From Homarus americanus (lineage: Eukaryota > Arthropoda > Malacostraca > Decapoda > Nephropidae): a stretch of DNA of 64,000 nt. The notes under the pieces were generated by a model. That model ran no database searches. It was not told the DNA's origin and was given only the letters and a program-made list of their open reading frames with translations. Of the stretch, positions 35,500 to 46,459 are shown piece after piece. A program made the position numbers and the translations under genes. The first letter of the stretch is position 1. Each line of letters begins with the position of its first letter. Where the stretch lies: positions 1 to 64,000 of the forward strand of contig NW_024711869.1 in assembly GCF_018991925.1 (NCBI RefSeq). The letters run 5' to 3'.

Positions 35500-38370
35500 G
35501 TCAACATAGGACGTGTCACGGGAGGTGATGTGGTGAGTGGGAGGGGAGAGTGGTGATAGGGAGGAGAAAGAGTGGTGATTGGGAGGAAGAGTGGTGAGTG
35601 AGAGGAAGAAGTGGTAGTGGGAGGAAAGAGTGGTGGAGTGGGGAGGAAAGAGTGGTGGTAGGAGGGGGAGAGTGGTGATAGGGAGGAAGAGTGGTGAGTG
35701 AGGAAGAGTGGTGAGTGGGAGGAAGAGTGGTGAGTGGGAGGAAGAGTGGTGAGGTGGGGGGAGAGTGGTGATAGGGAGGAAGAGGTGGTGAGTGGAGAGG
35801 AAGAGTGGTGAGTGGGAGGAAGAGGTGGTGAGTGGGGAGGAAGAGTGGTGGTGGGAGGGAAGTGGTGAGTGGGAGGAAGAGTGGTGAGTGGGAGGGGGTG
35901 TGGGATAAGGAGGAAAAGTGGTGAGTGGGAGGAGAGGGTGTGGGATGGGAGGAAAAAGTGGTGAGTGGGAGGGAGAGTGGTGGGATAGGGGAGGGAAGAG
36001 TGGTGAGGTGGAGGGGGAGAGAGTGGGGATAGGGAGGAAAGAGTGGGGAGGTGGGAGGAGAGAGTGGTGGGATAGGGAGGAGAAGAGTGGTGAGTGGGGA
36101 GGGAGAGTGGTGGTGAGTGGGAGGAAGAGTGGTGGAGTGGGGAGGAAAGGAGTGGTGAGTGGGAGGAGGTGGTGTGAGTGGGAGGGAGGTGGTGGGTGGG
36201 AGGAAGAGTGGTGAGTGGGAGGAAGAGTGGTGAGTGGGGAGGAGAGAGTGGTGGTGGGAGGAAAGTGGTGGAGTGGGAGGAAGAGTGGTGAGTGGGAGGG
36301 AGAAGTGTGGAGTGAGGAGGAAAGGAAGTGGTGAGTGGGAGGAAGAGAGTGGTGAGTGGGAGGAAAGAGTGGTGAGTGGGAGGGAGGAGTGGTGAGTGGG
36401 AGGGAGAGTGGTGATAGGGAGGAAGAGTGGTGAGTGGGAGGAAGAGTGGTGAGTGGGAGGGAAGAGTGGTGAGTGGGAGGGAGAGTGGTGAGTGGGAGGG
36501 GGAAGGAGTGGTGAGTGGGGAGGGAAGAGTGGTGGGTGGGAGGAGAGTGGTGATAGAGGAAGAGTGGTGAGTGGGAGGAAGAGTGGGTGAGTGGGAGGGA
36601 GAAAAGAGTGGTGAGTGGGAGGAAGAGTGGTGGTGGGAGGAAAAGAGTGGGTGAGTGGGAGAAGTGGTGAGTGGGAGGAAGAGTGGTGAGTGGGAGAAGT
36701 GGTAGTGGGAGGAGAAGTGGTGATAAGGAGAAAAAGTGGTGAGTGGGAGGAGAAAGAGTGGTGAGTGGGAGGGAAGTGGTGATAGGGAGGAAGAGTGGTG
36801 AGTGGGGAGGAGAAAGAGTGGAAGGTGGGGAGAAGAGTGGTGGTGGAGGAAGAAGAGTGGTGAGTGGAGGAGAGTGGGTGATAGGGAGGAAGAAGAGTGG
36901 TGAGTGGGAGGAAAGAAGTGGTGAGTGGGAGGAAGAGTGGTGAGTGGGAGGGAGGGTGGTGAGTGGGAAGAGAGTAAAGGTGAGGAAGAGTGGTGGAGTG
37001 GGAGGAAAAGTGGTGAGTGGGGAGGGAAGGAGTGGTGAGTGGGAGGAAAAGTGGTGAGTGGGAGGGAGAAAGAGTGGTGGTGGGAGGAAAAAGTGGTGAG
37101 TGGAGGAAGTGGTGAGTGGGAGGAGAAGTGGTGAGTGGGAGGAAGAGTGGTGAGTGGGGAGGAGAAGAGTGGTGAGTGGGAGGAAAGAGTGGTGAGTGGG
37201 AGGGAAGAGTGGTGAGTGGGGAGGGAAGAGTGGTGAGTGGGGAAGGGAGAGAGTGGTGAGTGGGAGGGAGAGTGGTGAGTGGGGAGAGGGAGAGTGGTGA
37301 GTGGGAGGAAAGAGTGGTGAGTGGGAGGAAGAGTGGGTGAGTGGGAGGGAGAAGTGGTGAGTGGGAGAGGTGGTGAGTGGAAGGAAGGAGTGGTGAGTGG
37401 AGGGAAGAGTGGTGGGTGGGGAGGAAGGAGTGGTGAGTGGGAGGAAGAGTGTGAGTGGGAGGGAAGAGTGGTGAGTGGGGAGGAAGAGTGGTGAGTGGGA
37501 GAAGTGGTGAGTGGGAGGGAGGTGGTGAGTGGGAGGGAAGAGTGGTGAGTGGGAGGGAAAGGGAGTGAGTGGGGAGGGAGAGAGTGGTAGGTGGGAGGAG
37601 AGTGGTGAGTGGGGGAGGAGGTGGTGAGTGGGAGGAGAAGAGTGGTGAGTGGGAGAAGAGTGGTGAGTGGGAGGAGAAGTGGTGAGTGGGAGAAGAAGAG
37701 GTGTGAGTGGGAGGGAGAGTGGTGAGTGGGAGGAGAGTGGTGATAGGGAGGAAGAGTGGTGAGTGGGAGGAAAGAGTGGTGAGTGGGAGGGAAAAGTGGT
37801 AGAGTGGGAGGAAGGTGGTGGAAGGTGGGAGGAGGAAGAGTGGTGAGTGGGAGGAAGAGTGGTGAGTGGGAGGAGGTAGAGTGAGTGAGTGGGGAGGGAG
37901 AGTGGTGAGTGAAGGAGAAGTGGTGATAGGAGGAGGAAAGAGGTGAGTGGGAGGAAGAGTGGTGGTGGGAGGAGAAGTGGTGAGTGGGAGGAAGAGTGGT
38001 GGTGGGAGGGGGAGAGTGGTGAGTGGGAGGAAAGAGTGGTGATGAGGGAGGAAGAGTGGTGAGTGGGAGGAAGAGTGGTGAGTGGGAGGGAAAGAGAGTG
38101 GTAGTGGGAGGGGAGGTGGTGAGTGGGAGGAGAGTGGTGATAGGGAGGGGAAGAGTGGTGAGGTGGGAGGGAGAAGTGGTGAGTGGGAGGGGAAGAGTGG
38201 TGGTGGGAGGGGGAGAAGAGTGGTGAGGTGGGGAGGGAGAGTGGTGATAGGGAGGAAGGAGTGGTGAGTGGGGAGGAAGAAGTGGGCAGGTGGGGAGGAA
38301 AAGTGGTGAGTGGGAGGAGGTGGTGAGTGGAAGGGAGGTGGTGAGTGGAAGGAGGTGTGGGATAGTAGTG
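35500..38370 (+). repeat. 2.9-kb array of a 19-bp unit
   Basis: Unit GTGGTGAGTGGGAGGAAGA with many 1-2 base indels in the G and A runs. By length there are roughly 140-150 units. It is the largest repeat of the window. A variant with GTGATAGGGA replaces GTGAGTGGGA at irregular intervals. Neither the unit nor its complement contains a stop, so a 1019-codon Ser/Pro/His/Leu frame spans it on the minus strand. That frame is an artefact: indels keep changing the frame without closing it. Confidence 0.98.
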
Positions 38371-38394
38371 AGAAAGTGTGGGGCAGTGGAGAGA

Positions 38395-38611
38395 GGGAAA
38401 AAAAAGAGAGAGGAGAGAGAGATGAGAGGGGGACTAAGGAGGAAGAACGAAGAATGAGAGAGGAAGAAAGGAGAAGAAGTCAGAAAAGAAGAGGAAAAGG
38501 AGAGTAGGAGGAGAGAAAGAGGCAACATATGTGAGAGAGAGAGAAGAGACAGAGAAAGAGAGAGAACAGAAAGCTATATTAAAAGGTAGGAGCAACAAAC
38601 CTACACACACA

Positions 38612-38664
<53 letters not shown>

Positions 38665-38867
38665 CCACACACATTTTGGGTGTGGTCCAAAGTAAGGGTT
38701 TGTAAAGTCTCAACACAATTAGCGAAGGAAGAAGAAGAAGAAGAAGAAGAAGAAGAAGAAAGAAGAAGAAGAAGAAGAAAGAAGTGCAGGAGGGAGAACA
38801 ACAACAACTTAATAACAACAGCAGCAACAAAACATTGAAACAAACACGATAATATATAATATGAGCT

Positions 38868-38943
<76 letters not shown>
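38395..38943. repeat. GA tract, (AC)n, (GAA)n and (CAGA)n cluster
   Basis: GA-rich to about 38570, (AC)n at 38603-38657, (GAA)n at 38728-38782, and CAGA units with CAAA at 38869-38943. Unique DNA between them shows no gene. Confidence 0.93.
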
Positions 38944-38944
<1 letters not shown>

Positions 38945-39199
38945 TGATAAAGAGAGTCAGAAGAAGGCAGAATAAACTAGGTAATGGTCAGCTAAATCTC
39001 CAGGTTACTTGGGTCCCCCTTCCTGTTTGACCACATTATCTCTGTTTTTTTTCAGTGAGGGAAAACGGAGGAAAATTCACTAATTTTCTCTAAGGTACAA
39101 AGGTCTGTCGATGAGCAGAGGCAAGATGCTGTTAATAATACTAAAAAACAATAAATAAATAAATACAAATCTGGGAGGTAGTTAAAGTCATCTGTTGTT

Positions 39200-39287
39200 G
39201 TTGTTTGTTGTTTATTTATTTGTTGTTGGTATTGATTTTATTGTTGTTGTTGTTGCTTTTATTATTATTATTATTATATTATTATAT

Positions 39288-39322
<35 letters not shown>

Positions 39323-39480
39323 TATCAGATGAGAGACAGACAGACAGACAGGATGAACAGAGATATGCAACGGACATAAATGATACAACCAGGATAGATT
39401 GATGAGAGAGAGAGAGAGAGAGAGAACCTAAAGAGAGAGAGAGAGGGAGGGAGGAAAACTCAAGAGGAGAGAGAGAGACA
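39200..39480. repeat. TTG/ATT/TAG triplets, CAGA and GA tract
   Basis: (TTG)n and (ATT)n at 39196-39285, (TAG)n at 39288-39317, CAGA at 39335-39350, GA-rich at 39402-39478. Confidence 0.9.
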
Positions 39481-39575
39481 ACAATATGTGGATGGCTCAA
39501 GAGCTACTACGTTGCTATTTCCACCATAGTTAACATGAATAACATATTGTGTAAAATGATCACACTCTATAAAAT

Positions 39576-39682
<107 letters not shown>

Positions 39683-39842
39683 ACACACATATACATACAT
39701 ACATATATATATAGTATACTGCATAAATATATACCTCTAATAACTGTATACATAACACAGCTTATGCCAATGTGTAGAACCCATGTCCTGAATTCCCAGC
39801 GTGGGTGATTGTTCTTCCACCACCACCCCAACCCCCTTTAAC

Positions 39843-40025
39843 CCCTGATACTAACCTCTGCTGCCTAGTGCTGACCCCTTGCACAACCCCATAGCACAAT
39901 CGCCAGACACTGCTTTAACCCCTGGTGCTGACCCTTGGCACTGACCCCATGGCACTCTGCTATTAACCTCTGGCACTAACCCCTGGCACTGACCTCTGGC
40001 ACTAACCCCTGGCATTGACCTTTGG
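39843..40025. repeat. CCTGGCACTGACC minisatellite
   Basis: Units of 15-17 bases, CTCTGGCACTAACCC and CCTGGCACTGACC, about ten copies. Confidence 0.88.
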
Positions 40026-40074
40026 AATGGCATCCAACACTAAAATACAATTAAATGGATGACAGATGATTGAG

Positions 40075-40330
40075 ATAATAAAGATAGACATAGGATAGAT
40101 AGTAAAGATAGACATAGGATAGATAATAAAGATAGACATAGGATAGATAGTAAAGATAGACATAGGATAGATAATAAAGATAGACATAGGATAGATGATA
40201 ACGATAGACATAGGATAGATAGTAAAGACAGACATAGGATAGATGATAACGATAGACATAGGATAGATGGTAAGTAGACAGACATAGGATAGATGATAAC
40301 GATAGACATAGGATAGATAATAAAGATAGA
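40075..40330. repeat. 24-bp GATAGACATAGGATAGAT minisatellite
   Basis: About ten copies of a 24-base unit (GATAGACATAGGATAGAT plus GATAAC, AATAAA or AGTAAA). The ending triplets alternate between copies. Confidence 0.96.
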
Positions 40331-40570
40331 GGAAGAACGATGTCGTGAGTTAGGCAAAATGGATAAGTGTGTAATGGTGTTTTTGCGTGTTTGGTTCTTA
40401 TCAATGAAATTTATTAGTCTGTTTTCTTGTTTTTGTTGTTTTGGCGTTTCTTCACTTTTGGTTATTTTTGTTTTTGTTTTTTTCATTTTTCTTGTTTTTT
40501 TTTTGTTTTTCTTCTTTTTCTTTATTAATTTTTTTTGCACATTTGTCATCGTTTCCTCTTCTTATTTTAC

Positions 40571-40686
40571 ATACATACATACATACATACTTACATACAT
40601 ACATACATACTGTACTCGACCACCTTCAGTTCCTAAACCGCAAAGTCAGGTACCTATTCACAACAGGGTCGACTAGAGGTACCCTG

Positions 40687-40720
<34 letters not shown>
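40571..40720. repeat. (CATA)n and (AC)n arrays
   Basis: CATA units at 40571-40612 and (AC)n at 40689-40720, with unique DNA between them. T-rich DNA precedes from 40440. Confidence 0.93.
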
Positions 40721-40722
<2 letters not shown>

Positions 40723-40724
40723 TA

Positions 40725-41010
40725 TTTTTTACCTTTCCAATATAACACAAAAGGTAGAATAATTTACTAAATCATAATTACATCTCCGAGAATCGAGCTG
40801 GAAATATTGAATATAGGGAGCCGTAACTATCATCATATATGGGTTGTTAAAGTAGTATCATATATTGTCGACTCATCCATACGTGACCTGGATATAAAGC
40901 TCTCCATTATATAGTTAGTTCAGTGTTATCTTAAGGGTTATTCGATAGCAAGACTTGGGTGATGGTTATGGTTCGGGGGAGGGGTGATATCGTAGGGGGC
41001 TGGTTATAGT
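40725..41010. other. Unique stretch, nothing recognised
   Basis: No supported feature. Confidence 0.4.
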
Positions 41011-41015
41011 AAAAG

Positions 41016-41165
41016 AGACAGACAGACAGACAGACAGACAGGCAGACAGACAGACAGACAGACAGACACAAGAGTAGTAGCCTGACATAGTTAACGAAGG
41101 CTTGAGTTTATGATCTGAATTCTAAATCAATTTTTATTTCTGACGGAATTGTTTTTACGGGTAAT

Positions 41166-41227
<62 letters not shown>
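41016..41227. repeat. (CAGA)n and (GA)n arrays
   Basis: CAGA at 41018-41068 with one CAGG. (GA)n with two GG slips at 41167-41227. Confidence 0.95.
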
Positions 41228-41252
41228 CCAATGACCATCTACTGAGTACAGG

Positions 41253-41412
41253 TACAGTCAAGGTCAAAAGTTCTTGAACACTTAGCAGTACCTGCATCTA
41301 CTTCTACTGTATATGATTGCAATATAATAACACTTACTTGTCAATAGGTCTGAACCACGTGCCGAATACTGTCTAGTGCTCAACACTTTTGACACACACA
41401 CACACACTTGAT
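41253..41412. mobile_element. Tc1-like short inverted-repeat element (MITE-like)
   Basis: A TA dinucleotide is followed by CAGTCAAGGTCAAAAGTTCT. The right side carries GCTCAACACTTTTGAC and, after an (AC)n run, TTGAT, a degraded inverted copy. The pattern CAGT..GGTCAAAAGT is typical of Tc1/mariner termini. About 100 internal bases have no transposase, so this would be a non-autonomous remnant. The right end is only partly matched. Confidence 0.35.
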
Positions 41413-41470
41413 CTTAACACTGGTATTAGTCACCACTTGTAATTTTAGGCCAACTTGTTTCCCAGACTTC

Positions 41471-41674
41471 CTGATTGGTCATCGCCCTCTCAGCTTCTAT
41501 TGGTCAATACCCTTCCTGCAATTGTTATTTAAAATTTAAAATATTTAAAATTTAAAACGGTATTGACCAATCAGGGCAGAGAGGTGTGTAATGACCAATC
41601 AGAAGCCAAGGAAGGTAGGGATGACCAATCAGGGGAGGCGGTGAGGTCGCTTAGTGTCAACCTCCGCCTCAGTT
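41471..41674 (+). promoter_or_regulatory. Candidate promoter with five CCAAT boxes and an initiator
   Basis: ATTGG at 41474-41478 and 41499-41503 and CCAAT at 41567-41571, 41595-41599 and 41625-41629. Four of five share the longer word TGACCAAT or its complement. CCAAT boxes are the NF-Y sites of animal promoters and work in both orientations. TCAGTT at 41669-41674 matches the arthropod initiator, with the predicted first base 41671. No TATA box lies at the usual distance and no clear downstream promoter element is seen. Opposed CCAAT copies also make an imperfect palindrome (a 13-bp arm around ATTGGTCAATACC), so a foldback element is an alternative reading. Confidence 0.4.
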
Positions 41675-41890
41675 TACACAAGAGTTAAGTTGTGTTTTTG
41701 TGTGGCGTTTTTTAATCTGTATTTCTAAACAACATTACTAAGAGTGAACATTTGTAAACATTATTGACATAAGTGAGTGTAGTGTTTAGTGATATATGAA
41801 CAACTGATGAATAAACACGAGAAGCGATGATTTAAAAGGATTAATTAATCTTGGGAGCGTAACTGTCAACACCGGGAACATCACACACAG
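41671..41890 (+). other. Candidate non-coding first exon with strong splice donor
   Basis: From the initiator-like TCAGTT to CACACAG|GTGAGTTA (GT at 41891-41892) there are 220 unique bases. The donor is a perfect CAG|GTGAGT. Short upstream frames (ATGAAC then TGA) exist but no coding frame is open throughout, so it would be a 5' untranslated exon. Downstream in the window, GGAG|GTAAGT at 42925 is another good plus-strand donor, after a Lys-rich open stretch in repeat DNA. The coding exons would have to lie elsewhere. Confidence 0.35.
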
Positions 41891-42110
41891 GTGAGTTACG
41901 ACTGAACCTTCTTTAATTAAACGATATACCTGATATGACATGACTTATAGTACAATTACATGACACACAGTACAGGTACATGACATGACACATGAACCTG
42001 GTGAGAAAAGAATGATTAGTTCTGAAATAACAAGAAATAACTAACGGTGGTGTATCCGGGACCATTAACCTGGCTCCTGTTATATTGACTCAGGTGTTGA
42101 ACCACTAACG

Positions 42111-42312
42111 GTGATAGAGTTATTGTTAGTGTTATTATTAGTGTTATTGTTAGTGTTATTATTAGTGTTATTATTAGTGTTATTATTAGTGTTATTGTTA
42201 GTGTTATTATTAGTGTTATTATTAGTGTTATTATTAGTGTTATTGTTAGTGTTATTATTAGTGTTATTAGTGTTATTATTAGTGTTATTATTAGTGTTAT
42301 TATTAGTGTTGA
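42111..42312. repeat. 12-bp GTTATTATTAGT minisatellite
   Basis: About 16 copies of a 12-base unit, alternately with ATT or GTT in the third triplet. The Leu-Leu-Leu-Val frame is a repeat artefact. Confidence 0.97.
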
Positions 42313-42384
42313 AGAGTGTTACAATTAGTGTTCATAGTGTTAATAGTTATTATTAATATTATTTTTATTAATAGTATTATTACC

Positions 42385-42860
<476 letters not shown>

Positions 42861-43049
42861 ATTCTGAAGAACAAGAAGAGATTAAAACAAGAAAACAAGC
42901 CGAAAAGTAAAATAAAGACAGGAGGTAAGTACGTACAGCAAAAGAGAGAGATAGAGAGAGGTGAAGATAATAACCGCCTTCTCTTTACCTTCCATTTATT
43001 GCTTTACCTCTTCTCACCACCTGGCCGTAGTGTTGTGTGTAGGTACTAA

Positions 43050-43855
43050 CATGACGTGGGGGTGACGATGATGACGTGGGGGTGACGATGATGACGTGGG
43101 GGTGACGATGATGACGTGGGGGTGACGATGATGATGTGGGGTGACGATGATGACGTGGGGTGACGATGATGTAGGGGTGACGATGATTACATGGGGTGAC
43201 GATGATGACATGGGGGTGACGATGATGATGTAGAGTGACGATGATGATGTGGGGGTGACGATGATGACGTGGGGGTGACGATGATGATGTGGGGTGACGA
43301 TGATGATGTGGGGGTGACGATGATGGGGTGACGGTGATGACGTGGGGTGACGATGATGATGTAGGGGTTGACGATGATGACGTGGGGTGACGATGATGAT
43401 GTGGGGGGTGACGATGATGATGTGGGGTGACGATGATGACGTGGGGTGACGATGATGACTTGGGGTGATGATGACGTGGGGTTGACGATGATGATGTGGG
43501 GTGACGATGATGATGTGGGGGTGACGTTGACGTGGGGTGACGATGATGATTAATGGGGGTGACGATGATGGTGTGGGGTGACGATGATGACGTGGGGCGA
43601 TGATGATGTGGGGGTGACGATGTTACATAGGTGACGATGATGACGTGGGGGTGACGATGATGACGTGGGGGTGACGATGATGATAGAGTGACGATGACGA
43701 CGTGGGGGTGATGATGGCGACTGGGGGTGACGATGATGACGTGGGGGTGACGATGATGACATGGGGTGACGATGATGGCGTGGGGGTGACGATGATGACG
43801 ACGTGGGGGTGATGATGGCGACATGGGGTGACGATGATGACGTGGGGGTGACGAT
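43050..43855 (+). repeat. Approx. 20-bp GATGATGACGTGGGGGTGAC array
   Basis: About 40 copies of a 19-21 base unit. I count about 16 exact TGACGTGG words. Other copies read TGATGTGG or TGACATGG. The minus strand stays open for 311 codons because the unit has no stop. This is not a gene. Confidence 0.97.
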
Positions 43856-43998
43856 AATAAAGAGAAAGAAATCCTGCATAGAAATCTTTTAAAAAAATCT
43901 ACTGCAAATATTTTAAGCAAGCCAAGAGAAAAAATAGAAAAGACTTATTTTTATGTGAGAAAAGAAAAAAATCTGGAATACATTTACTAGGTGGTGTA

Positions 43999-44158
43999 GT
44001 GCTGTGTGTGTGTGTCTGTGTGTGTGTCTGTGTGTGTGTGTCTGTGTGTGTGTGTGTCTGTGTGTGTGTGTGTGTCTGTGTGTGTGTGTGTGTCTGTGTG
44101 TGTGTGTGTGTCTGTGTGTGTGTGTCTGTGTGTGTGTGTGTCTGTGTGTGTGTGTGTC
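43999..44158. repeat. (TG)n array with regular TC interruptions
   Basis: TGTGTGTGTC blocks of 10-16 bases, about 13 blocks. Confidence 0.96.
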
Positions 44159-44159
44159 C

Positions 44160-44400
44160 TTAACCTGAGACCAATAACTCACACCTGAGACACTAATTAC
44201 ATCATAATATTATCATAACTTAATTTATAACCAAACTTTTGTGTTACTTTCTTCAGCGAAAAAAAAACCGACTGAAGTGTTTTTAAATGTTTTTTTTCAG
44301 GATAATCAATTTGTTGTTGTTTTTCTTTGCTGACTTAAATTCTAATTCTCATACGATAAATTTTCTTTTTTCTGAGTTGTTACGAAAACGTGCAATAAGT
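44160..44400. other. AT-rich unique stretch, nothing recognised
   Basis: No supported feature. Confidence 0.4.
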
Positions 44401-44419
44401 TTTACTAGGTATTTTAGCT

Positions 44420-44466
44420 TATTATTATTGTTATTGTTATTATTATTATTATTATTATTGTTGTTA

Positions 44467-44528
<62 letters not shown>

Positions 44529-44532
44529 GTTA

Positions 44533-44617
<85 letters not shown>

Positions 44618-44618
44618 A
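44420..44618. repeat. Long (ATT)n microsatellite
   Basis: About 65 ATT units with a few GTT and TTT interruptions. Confidence 0.98.
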
Positions 44619-44658
44619 GCATATGGTATGATAGTGAATAGATGACATATTGTGATGG

Positions 44659-44669
44659 ACACACACACA

Positions 44670-44759
<90 letters not shown>

Positions 44760-44778
44760 TACACACACACACTCACAC
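44659..44778. repeat. (AC)n array with AT interruptions
   Basis: AC units with periodic ATACACAT segments. Confidence 0.96.
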
Positions 44779-44985
44779 GCAAAACAAGGGTCACTCACTA
44801 ACTCTCAACAGAAACAATAACTAACCCAGCTGTTAATTCACTAATGCATCGTTAATCCCCACAGCTCACAAACCGTTAAGAGAGATTAATCCGAGTAATC
44901 CTTACCATCTTGACATATATCGAGTAATCGCCTCTTCATCAACACACTGCACTCTCTATCATCCAAACAATGTAAAGTGGCAGAT

Positions 44986-45042
44986 AAGGTCAAATAGAGG
45001 TTCCAGGTCATGTACTATATAAGTGACCTTGACCTTTGACCT
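44986..45042. promoter_or_regulatory. Nuclear-receptor site cluster around a TATA-like box
   Basis: AAGGTCA (44986-44992), AGGTCA (45005-45010), TATATAAG (45016-45023) and, inverted, TGACCTTGACCTTTGACCT (45024-45042). Read on the minus strand, the last is AGGTCAAAGGTCAAGGTCA, a perfect direct repeat with a 1-base spacer (the HNF4/USP type) overlapping TCAAGGTCA (the FTZ-F1/ERR type). Five half sites in 57 bases is unlikely by chance. I see no exon with support on either side. Confidence 0.45.
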
Positions 45043-45044
45043 AC

Positions 45045-45324
45045 CTTCTGGACATTATTTACACACCTACCTCCTAAACACACCTGTAAACAAAGAAACA
45101 CCTGTTATTATATACATGTAAATACCTGTTTCTTGTTAACTAGTAAACACCAATTAATGATAAAACAAACAATAAAAAAAATAAATAAAAACATGAAAAT
45201 AAAAGGAATTAGAATAACGAGAGATGAGATAAAGAGGAGGAATAATGAAGTGGGTATTGATTGCAACACTGTCTAGGGAGGGGGAGGTACCTCAGTCGAG
45301 TGAAGCATCATACCTCTGTTAACC
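45045..45324. other. Unique stretch, nothing recognised
   Basis: A-rich in 45160-45260, no supported feature. Confidence 0.4.
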
Positions 45325-45510
45325 TGGTGAGATAGATATATAGACAGAGAGATAGACGTACAGATAGATAGACGTACAGATAGATAGATAGATAGACAGA
45401 TAGATAGACGTACAGATAGATAGGCAGACAGATAGATAGATAGATAGACAGATAGATAGACGTACAGATAGATAGGCAGACAGACAGATAGATAGATATA
45501 TAGACAGACA
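45325..45510. repeat. GATA/GACGTA tetranucleotide composite array
   Basis: GATA and CAGA units mixed with the repeated segment GATAGACGTACAGATAGATA, which occurs about five times. Confidence 0.94.
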
Positions 45511-45609
45511 GACAAACAGACAGATAGACAGAGAGAGATAGATAAAGACAGAAACAGAGATAGAGGAAGATTGAAAGAGATACATAAAGGGACAGAGAAT
45601 AAAAGCAAG

Positions 45610-45611
<2 letters not shown>

Positions 45612-45676
<65 letters not shown>

Positions 45677-45734
45677 GAAAGCTTCGAGAAAACAGGTCTA
45701 GTATATTACAGGTCCACCCAGGCTAGAGAAACAA

Positions 45735-45788
<54 letters not shown>
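45612..45788. repeat. (GA)n and (CT)n inverted pair
   Basis: (GA)n at 45614-45673 and (CT)n at 45736-45788 are complementary and separated by about 60 unique bases, so they can form a hairpin. Confidence 0.96.
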
Positions 45789-45792
<4 letters not shown>

Positions 45793-45824
45793 GACCGAAG
45801 GAAGGGAGGAGGTCATCTTCTTTC

Positions 45825-45975
45825 CCTCCTTCCCTACACCCATTCCACTCCCCCTCCCTCTCACTTTCCCTCCCTCCTCCCCCTTCTACCTCTTCTCTCT
45901 CCTACCAACCTCCCTCTCACTCTCCCACCTTCCCTCTCCACCTCTTCTTCCCCTTCCTCCCTCCGTCCCACACCA
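45825..45975. repeat. CT-rich CTCCCTC tract
   Basis: Pyrimidine-rich with CCCTCCCTCTC words. Confidence 0.85.
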
Positions 45976-46289
45976 CCATAAATCCGTCCCATAATGTGGA
46001 AGGGAGATATTTGTGAGTATCTTTCCCGTCACATCTGACTGGTTGTGGCCCTCCTTCACCTAAACTAACTGGTATTGACTGTCGGATGTTTTTGTCCAGT
46101 CAAGTCGTGAAATCTCTCTCTCTCTCTGTTTCTTTATCCATCTAACTATTTATAATATATCTGTCAGTTTTTCTATCTGTCTCTCATCACTAGGGTCAAG
46201 GAAGCAGTTACAAAGCGCCGGTTGGATGGTGTTCAAGGGAGCGTTGAAGAATGGAGCGTTTTTTGTGTGTTCCGATAATGTTGTGTTGT

Positions 46290-46400
46290 GAAGGGGTGGG
46301 TGTGAGAGGGAGAGGAGGAGGGGGGTGAGAGGGGAGGAGGAGGAGGGGGTGAGAGGGAGGGGTGGAGAGGGAGAGGAGGAGGGGTAGGAGAGGGGAGAGA
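46290..46400. repeat. GGA-rich minisatellite
   Basis: Units around GGGGTGAGAGGGGAGGAGGA of about 30 bases. Confidence 0.87.
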
Positions 46401-46459
46401 AGGAGAAGGGAGATAGATTCAGACAAAAAACTACAAAAGTCTCTTTACGCTCTTGCCTT

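Noticed and set aside
35469..38528. 1019-codon open frame on the minus strand
   Set aside because: It follows a 19-bp satellite whose complement has no stop in any frame. The composition is only Ser, Pro, His, Leu, Thr and Phe, and there is no domain or start context.
42985..43920. 311-codon His/Pro/Ser frame on the minus strand
   Set aside because: Translation of the GATGATGACGTGG satellite.
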